A DNA stretch of 64,000 bases from Clostridiaceae bacterium (GTDB lineage: Bacteria > Bacillota > Clostridia > Lachnospirales > Lachnospiraceae), in contig QXXC01000001.1 of the NCBI GenBank assembly GCA_009911305.1, forward strand, positions 228,881 through 292,880, in the 5' to 3' direction. The notes below the pieces were generated by a model. It did not search any database and had not been told where the DNA came from. It saw nothing but the letters and a program-made list of their open reading frames with translations. Shown in pieces: positions 1-8,255 of this stretch (its first letter is position 1; each line of letters begins with the position of its first letter). Made by a program: the position numbers and the translations under genes.

Positions 1-204
1 CTTGTCAATGATGGCGTGAATCTTCAAATCCGAAAGCCGGGAATTTACCTCATACGTGGCATACACCCGAAACGCAAATGGTATGCACTCGCTCCGGTTA
101 AGCTGCTGCAGGCGTTTATTTATATCATCCGCATACCCAATCTTTACATAGTCCGGGAATGACGGATTGGTGAGAATATAAATCACTCCCTTTTTTTCAC
201 TCAT
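1..204 (-). CDS. GIY-YIG nuclease family protein, C-terminus outside window
   Basis: The visible 68 residues are the start of a GIY-YIG-type nuclease domain of the short T5orf172-like kind. The first strand carries G-V-I-Y-I-L-T and the second K-I-G-Y, with an LQQLN helix after it, matching the GIY...YIG core. I chose the second of two nearby ATGs because AGAGGAGGAG lies at a usable distance before it but abuts the first. The stop of the decayed nuclease gene upstream overlaps this start, so the two were probably co-transcribed. The role is unknown; such small GIY-YIG proteins are common in accessory DNA. The frame runs off the left edge, so full length and catalytic residues cannot be judged. 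Confidence 0.75.
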   Translation of the reverse strand, partial: MSEKKGVIYILTNPSFPDYVKIGYADDINKRLQQLNRSECIPFAFRVYATYEVNSRLSDLKIHAIIDK

Positions 205-830
205 ACTCATCTCCTCCTCTTGTCCGGCAGATCGTGTCTTCGTTCCCGATCAGCACTCTGCGTCCCTCAAACGCAAACCCATACTTTTTAATCCGCTCCG
301 CCCCCATCCCCCTGCTCCAGAGCGCTGCCCCATACTGCTTCTCCTCTATCTGTTTCAGGGCTGACTTAACTCCATTCTCCAGCGTCTCCCCGCGCTCTAC
401 ATGGATCACTTTAAATTCGATGATATAGCCGTCCAGCCAGCCCCTCTTTGGTTCCAGCATAATATCATACCTGCCAAGCCCGCTCTCCCTGTTCGATGTT
501 ATCACATATCTGTCCTGCAGATCGACCATAAGTCCCAGGACAAAACCGTGATAAAACCGCTCTGGCTGCGCTTTTCCGGAAGTTTTTTTCCTGTGTCAAA
601 GCTGCTGAATAATTCACAGGACACCTCATTCATATATTCGTTCATGCCTTCCGTATCATCAGAAAGCAGCGCTTTCAGAAACGCATTATGCGCCTGGCGC
701 CGAGCCCTGGCCCGCATACTTTACCGAAAAAAAGCGTTCCAGCATATTCATATTTAACGATTTTCCAAAACGCCGGGGGCGGGCAATCAATGTCACATCA
801 TCTTTATTTTCCTGTAACAGTTCAGACAAT
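197..830 (-). pseudogene. AAA-ATPase-like / PD-(D/E)XK nuclease gene, decayed remnant
   Basis: This is the wreck of one member of the AAA-ATPase-like plus PDDEXK_9 family. On the minus strand the first part (about 830-720) encodes the Walker A region with IARPRRFGKSLNMNML, but it then runs straight into sequence typical of the start of the nuclease half, so the middle of the ATPase is missing. The nuclease half is split by a frameshift near 560: one frame ends with SCELFSSFDTGKK and another continues with ERFYHGFVLGL. The last 110 codons are open and hold the nuclease core (YDIMLEP, then IIEFKV), followed by the family's typical KQIEEKQYG. A single start cannot be assigned and the upstream boundary is approximate. 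Confidence 0.75.
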
Positions 831-845
831 CTGAACCAATGGCAG

Positions 846-2329
846 TTAGTTAAGCGAAGTGAACGATCGTGGGGCGTTGTTTGTCGTGAGATGGCCGCCA
901 GAGTCCGATTCCGACGGTTCTTGCCACGATAACTTCTCCCGATGCTGTACTAACATCATGCCTTTTTGCAGCCGTTCATGCCGCCTGCACAGTTCCTTAC
1001 GTTTTATTCCCTTCCTGCGATATCCCCCTTTACCTGCTCCTCCTGCCCTGACAAGACATTTCTTCTTCCAGAACGCAATCCCCAGCCGGCCCGCCTGCTT
1101 ATAACCGGAACGCTCTACCGCCTTTGCATACTGTTTTTCCTCAATCTGCTGCAGCGCATTTTCGCACGCTTTTTCCATCCCGCGTTCCGAATCCGCCGCC
1201 TTTGCCTCTATCACAACGGCTCTTCTGTTTTTCCTGTCGCGGATGATAATATCCGATCGGCCGTCCTCATTCTCATAATTTGACTCCACCCGGTACCCCG
1301 CATTGGATACCAGCCCGACCAAAAATGCGTGATAGAAGATCTCCCTGTAATCATGATAGCTGATTGTGTCAAACAGAAGATCCGACAGGATACCCGTAAG
1401 CCTTGTTTCATCCCCGGCCCACAGCGCTGCAAATAATTCCCTGCGGTCGCTTAATGCTGTTTTTTCCGCAAACCAACTGCGCACATGTTTTTTAAATATA
1501 TCCGCGATCTCCCTGTTGGGAATTTTAAGCGCAAACCGGCCAGGAGCAGGCTTTCCCTCTTCTCTCGCGGAAAGCTCCGGCGGCCGCATGATGGTTAAAT
1601 ACCCTGTCATATAGAGCAGGCTCCACAGATTTTCTTCTGAAGAGGCCAGCATATCATAGGCAGGCAGCCGGTAAGCACCGCAAATTTCAGGCGGCTATTA
1701 TCCTTAATGACCTGCAAAAGCCCTTTTATCACATCCAGCATCTCGCGGTAACAGCCCTTTTCGCTGGCTTTTGCCAGAGGAACATCGTATTCGTCCAGCA
1801 GGAGGATCACCGGACGGCCATAGTGGGCCTCCATCATCCTTGTCAGGTTCAAAAGGCTGTTTTTTACCTCCTCCTGATCCGCCTTTTTTGCCGCGATCCT
1901 GTAAAAAATCTCTTTGTCCAGAGAGTTCACTTCGCTGCTTTCCATTATATAAAAATGTTCCTTATAAAGCTCTGCCAGCGCGGAAACAAGCTGTGCATAG
2001 GCTCCGGCAAAATCCAGGCCGTCAACGCCCCGCAGCGACAGGCTTAACACCGGATACCGGTTCATCCACTCCCTGCACAGATCCGGGTTATCTGAGACGG
2101 ACAGGCCTTCAAACAGCTCTCTGCTGTCCTTTCTGATATCAAAAAATTCGGAGAGCATACTCATACCAAGCGTTTTCCCAAACCGGCGGGGGCGTGTTAT
2201 GCATGTGACCTTTGTACCCCTGGTCTTCAGGAGCTCCCCGATAAGCCCTGATTTGTCAATAAAATAATAATTCTCCCGCCTTATTTCCGCAAAGCTCGAT
2301 GTTCCGACCGGGATGTTTACCTCGTTCAT
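846..2329 (-). pseudogene. AAA-ATPase-like / PD-(D/E)XK nuclease gene with internal deletion and frameshift
   Basis: A second family member, broken once. The N-terminal piece starts at an ATG preceded by AGAGGAACGGAT and carries FIDKSGLI, the Walker A motif TRPRRFGKTLGMSML and a Walker B-like ILLLDEYDVPL. It reads to LKFAVLTGCL, the sensor-like end of the ATPase core. There the reading frame breaks (about 1660) and the sequence jumps to YDMLASSEENLWSLLYMTG, which in intact relatives lies well over 100 residues further on. The C-terminal piece keeps the nuclease core (SDIIIRD, VIEAKA) and ALQQIEEKQYAKA. After the usual end (GIAFWKKKCLV) it runs through about 50 unrelated residues to a chance stop. 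An intact relative lies at 60477-62045. Probably inactive. Confidence 0.8.
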
Positions 2330-2435
2330 ATCCGTTCCTCTTTTCCCGTCTCCTGCTGCCATGGTTTTCACTGGAAATGCAGTCTGCCGCTTCCTCTGTT
2401 TTCCTGCATTAAGCCTTGTCCCTCTTATACCTTCC

Positions 2436-2837
2436 TTATTTACTTTTCTTCCCCTTCTGCATGAAAAAATTCATATAGAGCAAGAACCACATAGCTACAG
2501 CCAACGAAATCCATCCCATCTGAGTATATAATGCCTGATAATATAATCGACAGTATCGGGGAACAATGAAAAAAATAACCAACGATTCCAAAATGCCAAT
2601 AACCACACTAATAGAATGATATTCTTTTGTTTTCTTTAGGAAAAAATATAGCATATAAAAATAACAAAACGCATATAAAAAACTAACAATATTATATAAT
2701 ATTATTCCCAGCGTTGGATTTGCATATGAATTACGATAATTTCGTAATAATAAGTGGAGCAGTATAGGCAATAGAACAAAAATTATTATCGGAAAAGTAC
2801 ACAGTATAAAATCATTTCTAATTATTTTTTTAATCAT
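2436..2837 (-). CDS. Small hypothetical membrane protein, four predicted TM segments
   Basis: I do not recognise this 133-residue protein. It is almost entirely hydrophobic, with four likely membrane helices (about residues 10-30, 43-68, 76-94, 107-126) joined by short basic loops, and ends with a lysine-rich tail (QKGKKSK) that is probably cytosolic. An AAAGGGG element sits just before the ATG. The gene and the 470 bases before it are much AT-richer than the flanking genes and use AT-ending codons, which suggests acquired DNA. It sits between the broken nuclease genes and the conserved yfcE-rdgB operon, at the edge of the accessory segment. Function unknown. Confidence 0.6.
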   Translation of the reverse strand: MIKKIIRNDFILCTFPIIIFVLLPILLHLLLRNYRNSYANPTLGIILYNIVSFLYAFCYFYMLYFFLKKTKEYHSISVVIGILESLVIFFIVPRYCRLYYQALYTQMGWISLAVAMWFLLYMNFFMQKGKKSK

Positions 2838-3312
2838 AATCCCCTTTCTTCAATACAGAATATATGTAAAGCTCTACTGTTATATAAAGATATGTACACA
2901 AAATCATACTACATATAATCTCGTGTACATATCTTATACATTCTTATGTTTCAAAGTTATACTAAAATATCATTGTTAAACACAAATATAAATAATGTCT
3001 ACATTTGTCTTTATATCATAATAAACAAATTTCCAAATCACATTTTAATATTACACAATTTAACAAAAATTGTCAACCAACATTTGAAAAAAAGAAATAA
3101 TGTGTGTGTTCCCTCCATAATGCCTTCCGGATGACTCCATATTAAATTCATGTAAACTTCTTCTTCTTTTGTCAAATATGATAATTTTGTTTTTTCTTCA
3201 ACTCTTTTTCCTCGTAAATGGTAAGCCGTTGTGCAATAAAAATCATTATATTAAAAGCGGAAGGCTGAACCATAACAGCCCCCCGCGCTCTTCATAAATA
3301 CTACCTAATCCT
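2838..3312. other. AT-rich gene-free stretch
   Basis: No convincing gene. Both strands have only short AT-rich frames without ribosome binding sites. It holds the 13-bp inverted repeat annotated separately and then a long A/T-rich run. It lies downstream of the YfcE-like gene and upstream of the small membrane protein gene, so it should contain that gene's promoter and the operon's end, but I cannot point to a convincing terminator. Confidence 0.5.
2887..2935. repeat. 13-bp perfect inverted repeat with 23-nt spacer
   Basis: The arms AAGATATGTACAC and GTGTACATATCTT are exact reverse complements. There is no T-run after either arm in the way of a terminator. The position, about 50-100 bases upstream of the small membrane protein start, fits an operator or a remnant end of a mobile element. 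Confidence 0.7.
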
Positions 3313-3807
3313 TTACAGATAATTCACCGTATAATGCGCCTCGCCCTCCCGGTCAATTTCCATCAGCATAAAGCTGGGCCTTCTCCCGTCCTGGCGCGGG
3401 AAGGAGAGGCTTCCCGGATTCAGCACCGTGATATCCTTCCGGATATCCAGGCAGGGCTTATGGGTATGGCCGAACATGGCAATCTGGACCCCGCGGTCCC
3501 TCGCCTCGTCCACCAGGCGCTCGGTTCCCACGGAAACGCTGTAAAAGTGGCCGTGGCACAGAAAGGCCCTGTATTTTCCAATCGAGATCTCCTTCTCCCT
3601 TTCAAGGCTGGAAAAAAAGTCATTGTTCCCCAGGACCATGTGCACCTCGCAGTCCGCATTCTGCTCCCTGCACCACGCCCCGATGCGATCCTCGCTGCCT
3701 TCCGCATCCCCCAGATGGATCAGCATGTCAAACGGCGCGGTTCTCTCTATCACCTCCTGGAGATTGCCGTCCCGGCGGTGCGTATCGCTCACAATCAGTA
3801 TCTTCAT
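3313..3807 (-). CDS. YfcE/MJ0936-family metallophosphoesterase
   Basis: A 164-residue calcineurin-like phosphoesterase of the YfcE/YsnB type, which hydrolyses phosphodiesters with two bound metal ions. All metal motifs are visible: SDTHRR near the N-terminus, HLGDAEG (GD motif), LGNNDFF (GNxD in place of GNHE), LCHGHFY and FGHTHKP near the C-terminus. The length is normal for the family. It is the last gene of a minus-strand operon; its ATG overlaps the rdgB stop by four bases (ATGA), so translation is probably coupled. Physiological substrate not known. The pairing of this enzyme with rdgB is common in clostridia. Confidence 0.9.
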   Translation of the reverse strand: MKILIVSDTHRRDGNLQEVIERTAPFDMLIHLGDAEGSEDRIGAWCREQNADCEVHMVLGNNDFFSSLEREKEISIGKYRAFLCHGHFYSVSVGTERLVDEARDRGVQIAMFGHTHKPCLDIRKDITVLNPGSLSFPRQDGRRPSFMLMEIDREGEAHYTVNYL

Positions 3808-4409
3808 TTTCTTTCCTCCAACACGTTTTTCAGTAATTCCGCCATCTGCACAAGCGCCTTTCCCCTGTGGCTGATCCGGTTTTTCTCCTCCATGGGAAGC
3901 TCGGCTGAGGTTTTCCCGTATTCCGGCAGGTACAGGATCGGATCATAGCCAAAGCCGCCGCTGCCGGCCGGCTCCTCTGCGATCAGGCCCTCCATGGCCG
4001 CCGCCGCATGGAGCACACGCCCGTCAGGGAGGACGGCCGCGATATCGCACACGAAACGGGCGCTGCGCTCCTCTCCTCTGGCCCCTGCAAGCCTTCCAAT
4101 CAGAATCCTGTTCTTTTCCTCATAGGGGGTTCCTTCCAGATAACGGGCGGAGTACACGCCCGGCTCGCCGTTTAAGTAATCGATCACGAGGCCGGAATCA
4201 TCCGCGAGCACAATCCCCCCTGTAGCGGCCCACACCGTGCGCGCCTTGATCTCGGCGTTTTCCTGAAACGTGTTCCCGTCCTCCACAATCCCGCCGTCAA
4301 AGCCGGCCTCCTTCATGGTTATGATATCGCAGTCCAAACCGGACATGATCGCCTGAATCTCGCGCAGCTTATCCTGATTCGCCGTGGCAAATATGATTTT
4401 ATCTCTCAT
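3804..4409 (-). CDS. rdgB: RdgB/HAM1 non-canonical purine NTP pyrophosphatase
   Basis: Hydrolyses ITP, dITP and XTP to monophosphates, keeping deaminated purines out of DNA and RNA. The 201-residue protein begins with the family signature ATANQDKLREI, has VLADDSGLVIDYLNG in the middle and GGFGYDPILYLPEYGKTSAEL before the end, with SHRGKAL closing the active site. All expected substrate-binding residues appear present and the length is typical. The start overlaps the end of the protease gene by 11 bases and the end overlaps the phosphoesterase start by four, so it is in the middle of a translationally coupled operon. Confidence 0.95.
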   Translation of the reverse strand: MRDKIIFATANQDKLREIQAIMSGLDCDIITMKEAGFDGGIVEDGNTFQENAEIKARTVWAATGGIVLADDSGLVIDYLNGEPGVYSARYLEGTPYEEKNRILIGRLAGARGEERSARFVCDIAAVLPDGRVLHAAAAMEGLIAEEPAGSGGFGYDPILYLPEYGKTSAELPMEEKNRISHRGKALVQMAELLKNVLEERK

Positions 4410-6126
4410 GCTTTTCTTCCCTTTCCCGATCCCTTGTATATGCCTTTAAACACACATTGCACTTCTGGCTCTCCTCGACCCGCTCCCATGAGGTCCCGCG
4501 GAAGCTGATATAGCCTTCGCCGTCGCTTATGTCAGCCTTCAGCTTTTTGTCCGGCGAGTTATATTCGATGGCCACCGGATGCACGGAGCCGGGCGTCGTG
4601 ATATTGACAATCACCGCAAACTTTTCTCCGTCCGGGAGCACGATGGGAGTTTCAAAATCAATGGTATAAAAGCCCGCGCTTTTCAGCTTTCCCGATGCCG
4701 TCCGCCTGCGCCGTCCGAGCTGGGCGCTGCCCTCAAATCCTGTCACGACATAGACCTCATACGAGGTGTCAGGGCCTGTGGCGTAAAATCCCGCGGCCAC
4801 GAGCTCTTCTCCCTTTCCCGCTGTATATACATTTGCAAAATACGCATTCTCCCTGCCGTATCCCAACTGACCCACCCAGCCGCACAGATCCGACTGGTAA
4901 ATGTGATGGAAGCGATCCGCCTCGTCCACGCGGGAATACAGGACATTGTGGATCCCGATATTGACATCGTAATACGACACGTAGAAATACCCCTCATCCC
5001 CGAACTCGCCGCCCCAGCTATTGGCGCAGATAAACGCGCCGTCCGCTTCAGGCGCGACGCTGAAATTCTCCCGCGGATAGCTGTCGTCCCAGCCGATGAT
5101 CACCACATCGTGGTTGGGCCTTGCATTTCCGTTGTAATAATATGCGCCCTGTGATTTGTTGTAATAGCGCGAATCCCTCTTTCCGGTCACCATGGACGTG
5201 TAAAGGGAGCTCTGCACGCCTCCGTAGAGATAGACCGCGCGCTTGATAGCCTCATAGTCTCTGGAGGGCAGGACCTGGATCTCCTGTACATGGCAGACAG
5301 GCTTAAGCCCCCGCGGAGAATAACCGTCCCCGTAGACGTCCTGCTCCTCCAGAACCGGCCCCTGCCAGGCCAGAAGATACGCCATGGACATCGTATACTC
5401 CCCGCCCGCGTTCTGATCCATGTGGAAGCTGTTCCTGAGCGACATGTGATCCTCGGAAAAGCTGACCTCCTGCTCCGGGAGCAGCCGGCTCTCCAGCGCC
5501 ATCAGAGAGGCAAACGCCCAGCACGTCCCCAGGCTTCCCTGATTTTTCACCCGCGGCGCGCGGCCTGCCTCCCGGTAATCATACCGATCCGGCAGATAGC
5601 CGGTCTCCCTCCCGATATAGGTAAGCTCCATCGTATTCGCAGCGGCATTCCAGTCCCGCTTATACGAAAATGCCTGCTCCACCGCGCTGAGCGGGAGATA
5701 GTAAAGGCCGTCCTCCTCTGCAAGCTCTGCCTCCAGGGAAACTTCTTTTCCGTTCACCGAAAGCACCCGGCTTCCCTCATCGATCTCCGCCCGGGTGACG
5801 CCGCGCTCCATGACCAGCCGCTTTCCCCCGTATACATGCGCCGAGCAGGAAAAGCCCTCCGCCAGAAGCGGAACCGGAATCAGGAAATGGCCTTCTGCTG
5901 ACATCTTCAGGGGAAACCGCTTATCCGTGACCTCCTGCCCGTCCACGCGCAGATGAATCCGTTTTCGGTTGATCTCACCGGAAATAATGGAGAACCAGTC
6001 CGGCTGCCAGAACGCTGCCGTGCTCCCCTTTTCCACACTCTCATACGTAAACCTCTTCTGGCTTTTTAACAGCGTACATACCGTTAAAACGGCCAGAAGC
6101 GCCAGATAAACATGTCTACGCCTCAA
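4399..6126 (-). CDS. Exported papain-like (C1) cysteine protease with copper-amine-oxidase-like N-terminal domain
   Basis: A 575-residue exported or membrane-anchored protease. Residues 4-20 form a signal or anchor helix after MRRR. Residues about 55-170 resemble the copper amine oxidase N-terminal-like domain (GHFLIPVPLLA, GLYYLPLSAVEQAF), a wall-associated module in clostridia. The C1 domain begins near 178: the oxyanion Gln196 and catalytic Cys202 lie in VKNQGSLGTCWAFAS, His339 in NHDVVIIGWDDSY and Asn369 in CANSWGGEFGDEGYFYVSY, so the catalytic set is complete. The last 150 residues match the beta-rich lectin-like tail of this family. No propeptide of eukaryotic type is seen. It is embedded between housekeeping genes, overlapping both neighbours. 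Substrate unknown. Confidence 0.9.
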   Translation of the reverse strand: MRRRHVYLALLAVLTVCTLLKSQKRFTYESVEKGSTAAFWQPDWFSIISGEINRKRIHLRVDGQEVTDKRFPLKMSAEGHFLIPVPLLAEGFSCSAHVYGGKRLVMERGVTRAEIDEGSRVLSVNGKEVSLEAELAEEDGLYYLPLSAVEQAFSYKRDWNAAANTMELTYIGRETGYLPDRYDYREAGRAPRVKNQGSLGTCWAFASLMALESRLLPEQEVSFSEDHMSLRNSFHMDQNAGGEYTMSMAYLLAWQGPVLEEQDVYGDGYSPRGLKPVCHVQEIQVLPSRDYEAIKRAVYLYGGVQSSLYTSMVTGKRDSRYYNKSQGAYYYNGNARPNHDVVIIGWDDSYPRENFSVAPEADGAFICANSWGGEFGDEGYFYVSYYDVNIGIHNVLYSRVDEADRFHHIYQSDLCGWVGQLGYGRENAYFANVYTAGKGEELVAAGFYATGPDTSYEVYVVTGFEGSAQLGRRRRTASGKLKSAGFYTIDFETPIVLPDGEKFAVIVNITTPGSVHPVAIEYNSPDKKLKADISDGEGYISFRGTSWERVEESQKCNVCLKAYTRDREREEKHER

Positions 6127-7282
6127 CGCTCTCTCCCGCTTTTCTTTTTGGTGGCTTTGGCCCCATAAACTGATAATAGTACGTCTTCATCATGCCGTTA
6201 TAGATCTTCCGGTTCTTATCCGCCTTTCTCCCGACGCAGCGCTCCGCATCCTCAAAAGCGGTGATTAAGTACATGGACCAGGAATCAAGCGCCTTAAAGC
6301 GCTCCCCGAGCGCGCGGTAAAGCTGCGGCAGATTTTTCTTTTCCTCAATCCGCTCCCCGTACGGCGGGTTCGAGATCAGGAAGCCGTACTTTTTCGGATG
6401 GCTGAGCTCCTGCACCGGCCGCTGCTGGAAATGGATCAGGCGGTCCACCCCGGCGCGCCTCGCATTCTCTCTGGCTGCCTTAAGCGCCGCCGGGTCGATG
6501 TCATAGCCCTGGATATCCGTCTCCACTGCGCTGTCCATGCGCTCCGACGCCTCGTCTATGGCTTCGTACCAGCATTTGCGCGGTATCAGATGATTCCAGT
6601 CCTCTGCCAGAAAGGAGCGGTTCATCCCCGGCGCGATACCGGCTGCCATCAGCGCCGCTTCAATGGGAAATGTCCCGCTCCCGCAGAACGGATCCACCAG
6701 AATCCGATCCTTCTGCCATGGGGTGAGAAGGATCAGCGCCGCCGCCAGCGTCTCCGTGATCGGGGCTTTCACCGACGCCTGGCGGTATCCGCGCTTATGC
6801 AGGGACTCCCCGCTCGTATCAAGCGCCACCGTCGCCTGATCCTTATGGAAAAATACGCGCAGCGGGTACTCGTTTCCCGTCTCCGGCATCCTCTCCATCC
6901 CGTATTTTGACTGCATGCGTCCTGCAATCGCCTTTTTCATAATCCGCTGGATATCCGACGGGCTGAACAGCTTACTGTTGATGGAGGACGCCTTTTTCAC
7001 CCAGCATTTCGCATCCTTTGGGAGATATTCCTCCCAGGGAAGCGCCCTCGTCTTCTCAAACAGCTCGTCAAACGTCACGGCCCGGAAGCTCCCGGCCTTC
7101 AAAAGCACGCGCTCCGCCGTGCGCAGGAACACATTCGCGCGGCTGACCGCTCCTGCGTCCCCTTCAAAACTCACACGGCCGTTTTCCACCTCTGTGATCC
7201 TGTATCCCAGTTCTGTAATCTCTTTCTTCAGTACCGCCTCCAGGCCGAAATGGCAGGGGGCTGTCAGCTCAAACCGATCCAA
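6116..7282 (-). CDS. THUMP-domain class I SAM-dependent RNA methyltransferase (RlmL/YpsC type)
   Basis: Probably methylates guanine N2 in 23S rRNA, by analogy with RlmL-N and YpsC. The first 60 residues carry the typical FELTAPCHFGLEAVLKKEI; the THUMP region follows to about 160 (RIMKKAIAGRMQ). The methyltransferase half has the SAM motif DPFCGSGTFPIEAAL and the catalytic NPPYGERI (NPPY). The length is normal. I start at a TTG because AGAGGA lies seven bases before it and the protein then begins at the conserved FELTAP; an ATG nine codons upstream (7309) lacks a ribosome binding site. First gene of the overlapping operon with the protease, rdgB and phosphoesterase. Confidence 0.88.
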   Translation of the reverse strand: MDRFELTAPCHFGLEAVLKKEITELGYRITEVENGRVSFEGDAGAVSRANVFLRTAERVLLKAGSFRAVTFDELFEKTRALPWEEYLPKDAKCWVKKASSINSKLFSPSDIQRIMKKAIAGRMQSKYGMERMPETGNEYPLRVFFHKDQATVALDTSGESLHKRGYRQASVKAPITETLAAALILLTPWQKDRILVDPFCGSGTFPIEAALMAAGIAPGMNRSFLAEDWNHLIPRKCWYEAIDEASERMDSAVETDIQGYDIDPAALKAARENARRAGVDRLIHFQQRPVQELSHPKKYGFLISNPPYGERIEEKKNLPQLYRALGERFKALDSWSMYLITAFEDAERCVGRKADKNRKIYNGMMKTYYYQFMGPKPPKRKAGESVEA

Positions 7283-7309
7283 TATGCCGTCCTCTCTTTT
7301 CTCATGCAC

Positions 7310-7340
7310 AGTAACCGTCCAAGCAGTCTGAACGGTTACT
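7310..7340. promoter_or_regulatory. 9-bp inverted repeat upstream of the RNA methyltransferase operon
   Basis: AGTAACCGT and ACGGTTACT are perfect reverse complements, separated by 13 bases, and sit about 28 bases upstream of the chosen start. It could be an operator or a small 5' leader hairpin. The same GTAACC core recurs in other intergenic regions of this window. Confidence 0.5.
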
Positions 7341-7418
7341 CTTTCTCCAACATTACTATTCTAATTTACCTTGTTATTCCTGTCAATCTTCTCTTTTCCC
7401 GAAAATAGATACGGCAAA

Positions 7419-7724
7419 TCAGAGCGTTAAATATTTCCCGCAGTAATAATTCAGCCCATTGGCCACATTATACACCTGAAAGCCCTGCCGCGCGTAATAA
7501 TTACAGGCAAGAAGGCTCTCGCTTCCCCTGGTACAGTAAAACAAAAGCGGCTCCTGTCCCGTCAGAACAGAGGGATTCTGCATCAGCTCTTCAAAAGGAT
7601 AATTCTCCGCTCCGTAAATATGCCCGCACCAAAAGGCCGTTTTGTCTCTCAGATCAATAATCCTCCCTGTATAGCCCCGCTCCAGCCACTCATCCAACTG
7701 CTGGATCGGTATGGTTTCATACAT
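7419..7724 (-). CDS. Single-domain rhodanese-like protein
   Basis: A 101-residue single rhodanese domain, a fold that carries persulfide sulfur on a catalytic cysteine. IIDLRDKTAFWCGHIYGAENYPF matches the entry half in shape (IDLR, GHI-GA-N-P), and the active-site loop LLFYCTRGSES contains the catalytic Cys followed by a six-residue loop typical of sulfurtransferases. VYNVANGLNYY replaces the usual ending V-x-x-L-x-G-G. Free-standing and monocistronic, upstream of the RNA methyltransferase unit on the same strand but separated by more than 100 bases. Acceptor unknown. Confidence 0.85.
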   Translation of the reverse strand: MYETIPIQQLDEWLERGYTGRIIDLRDKTAFWCGHIYGAENYPFEELMQNPSVLTGQEPLLFYCTRGSESLLACNYYARQGFQVYNVANGLNYYCGKYLTL

Positions 7725-7889
7725 ACCCCGGCGCCTCCTGTCCTCGTTTTCTTTATTATATTCAGCCCATGTACAGCATGTTCCTTATTCTGTTTTCCGG
7801 AGGCTTCCGATACGTCCCTGCGCACAGCATGCGAAAAGGCATTTTCCGCAAAGCCCGGAAAATGCCCTTTCGTATTCAGATATGGCTGA

Positions 7890-8123
7890 TTAGTAATTAT
7901 TTCTGTAGTCGCAGTTCTGAGAATCGTTCTGGGAGCTGTTTTTTGAGCTGTTATTCTGAGAGCTGTTCTGGCTGCTGTTTCTGGAACTGTTCTGGCTGTT
8001 ATTCTGGGAACTGTTCTGGCCGCCGTTTCTGTGGCAGTCCTTGGAGCTGTTCTGGTAGCTGTTCTGGCTGCTGTTTCTTGAGCTGTTGTTGTCCATATCA
8101 TTGTAGCTGTTTCTGCTAGACAT
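7890..8123 (-). CDS. Asn/Ser/Gln-only small repetitive protein
   Basis: A 77-residue protein made almost only of N, S, Q, R, K, D and Y, with repeated NSSQN, NSSRN and NSSKN pentads and a few charged or aromatic breaks (SYNDMD, CHRNGG, CDYRNNY at the end). No hydrophobic residues form a core, so it should be disordered or prion/coat-like. The gene is likely real: a near-perfect CAGGAGGTAATTTTT precedes the ATG, and a single clean frame runs from there to the stop. There is no signal peptide. DNA-level repeats (CTGTTCTG with variants) underlie the pentads, and an alternative frame reads Ala/Thr/Arg repeats from the same DNA. No function can be assigned; spore-coat or surface adhesion roles are guesses. 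Confidence 0.7.
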   Translation of the reverse strand: MSSRNSYNDMDNNSSRNSSQNSYQNSSKDCHRNGGQNSSQNNSQNSSRNSSQNSSQNNSSKNSSQNDSQNCDYRNNY

Positions 8124-8255
8124 AAAAATTACCTCCTGAATATTTTTTACTACACCGTTAGTATGGCGGTTTCGTCTCTAAATATACAGGAGGCATCTTA
8201 AAAATTTTCGGTTATCTTTTTAACTGCCGGATCATATACGGGAATATCCGGCGGC

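Noticed and set aside
7649..8101. Frame with Thr/Ala/Arg repeats over the Asn/Ser/Gln gene
   Set aside because: It is an alternative frame of the same repeated DNA; it lacks a ribosome binding site, while the Asn/Ser/Gln frame has CAGGAGG.
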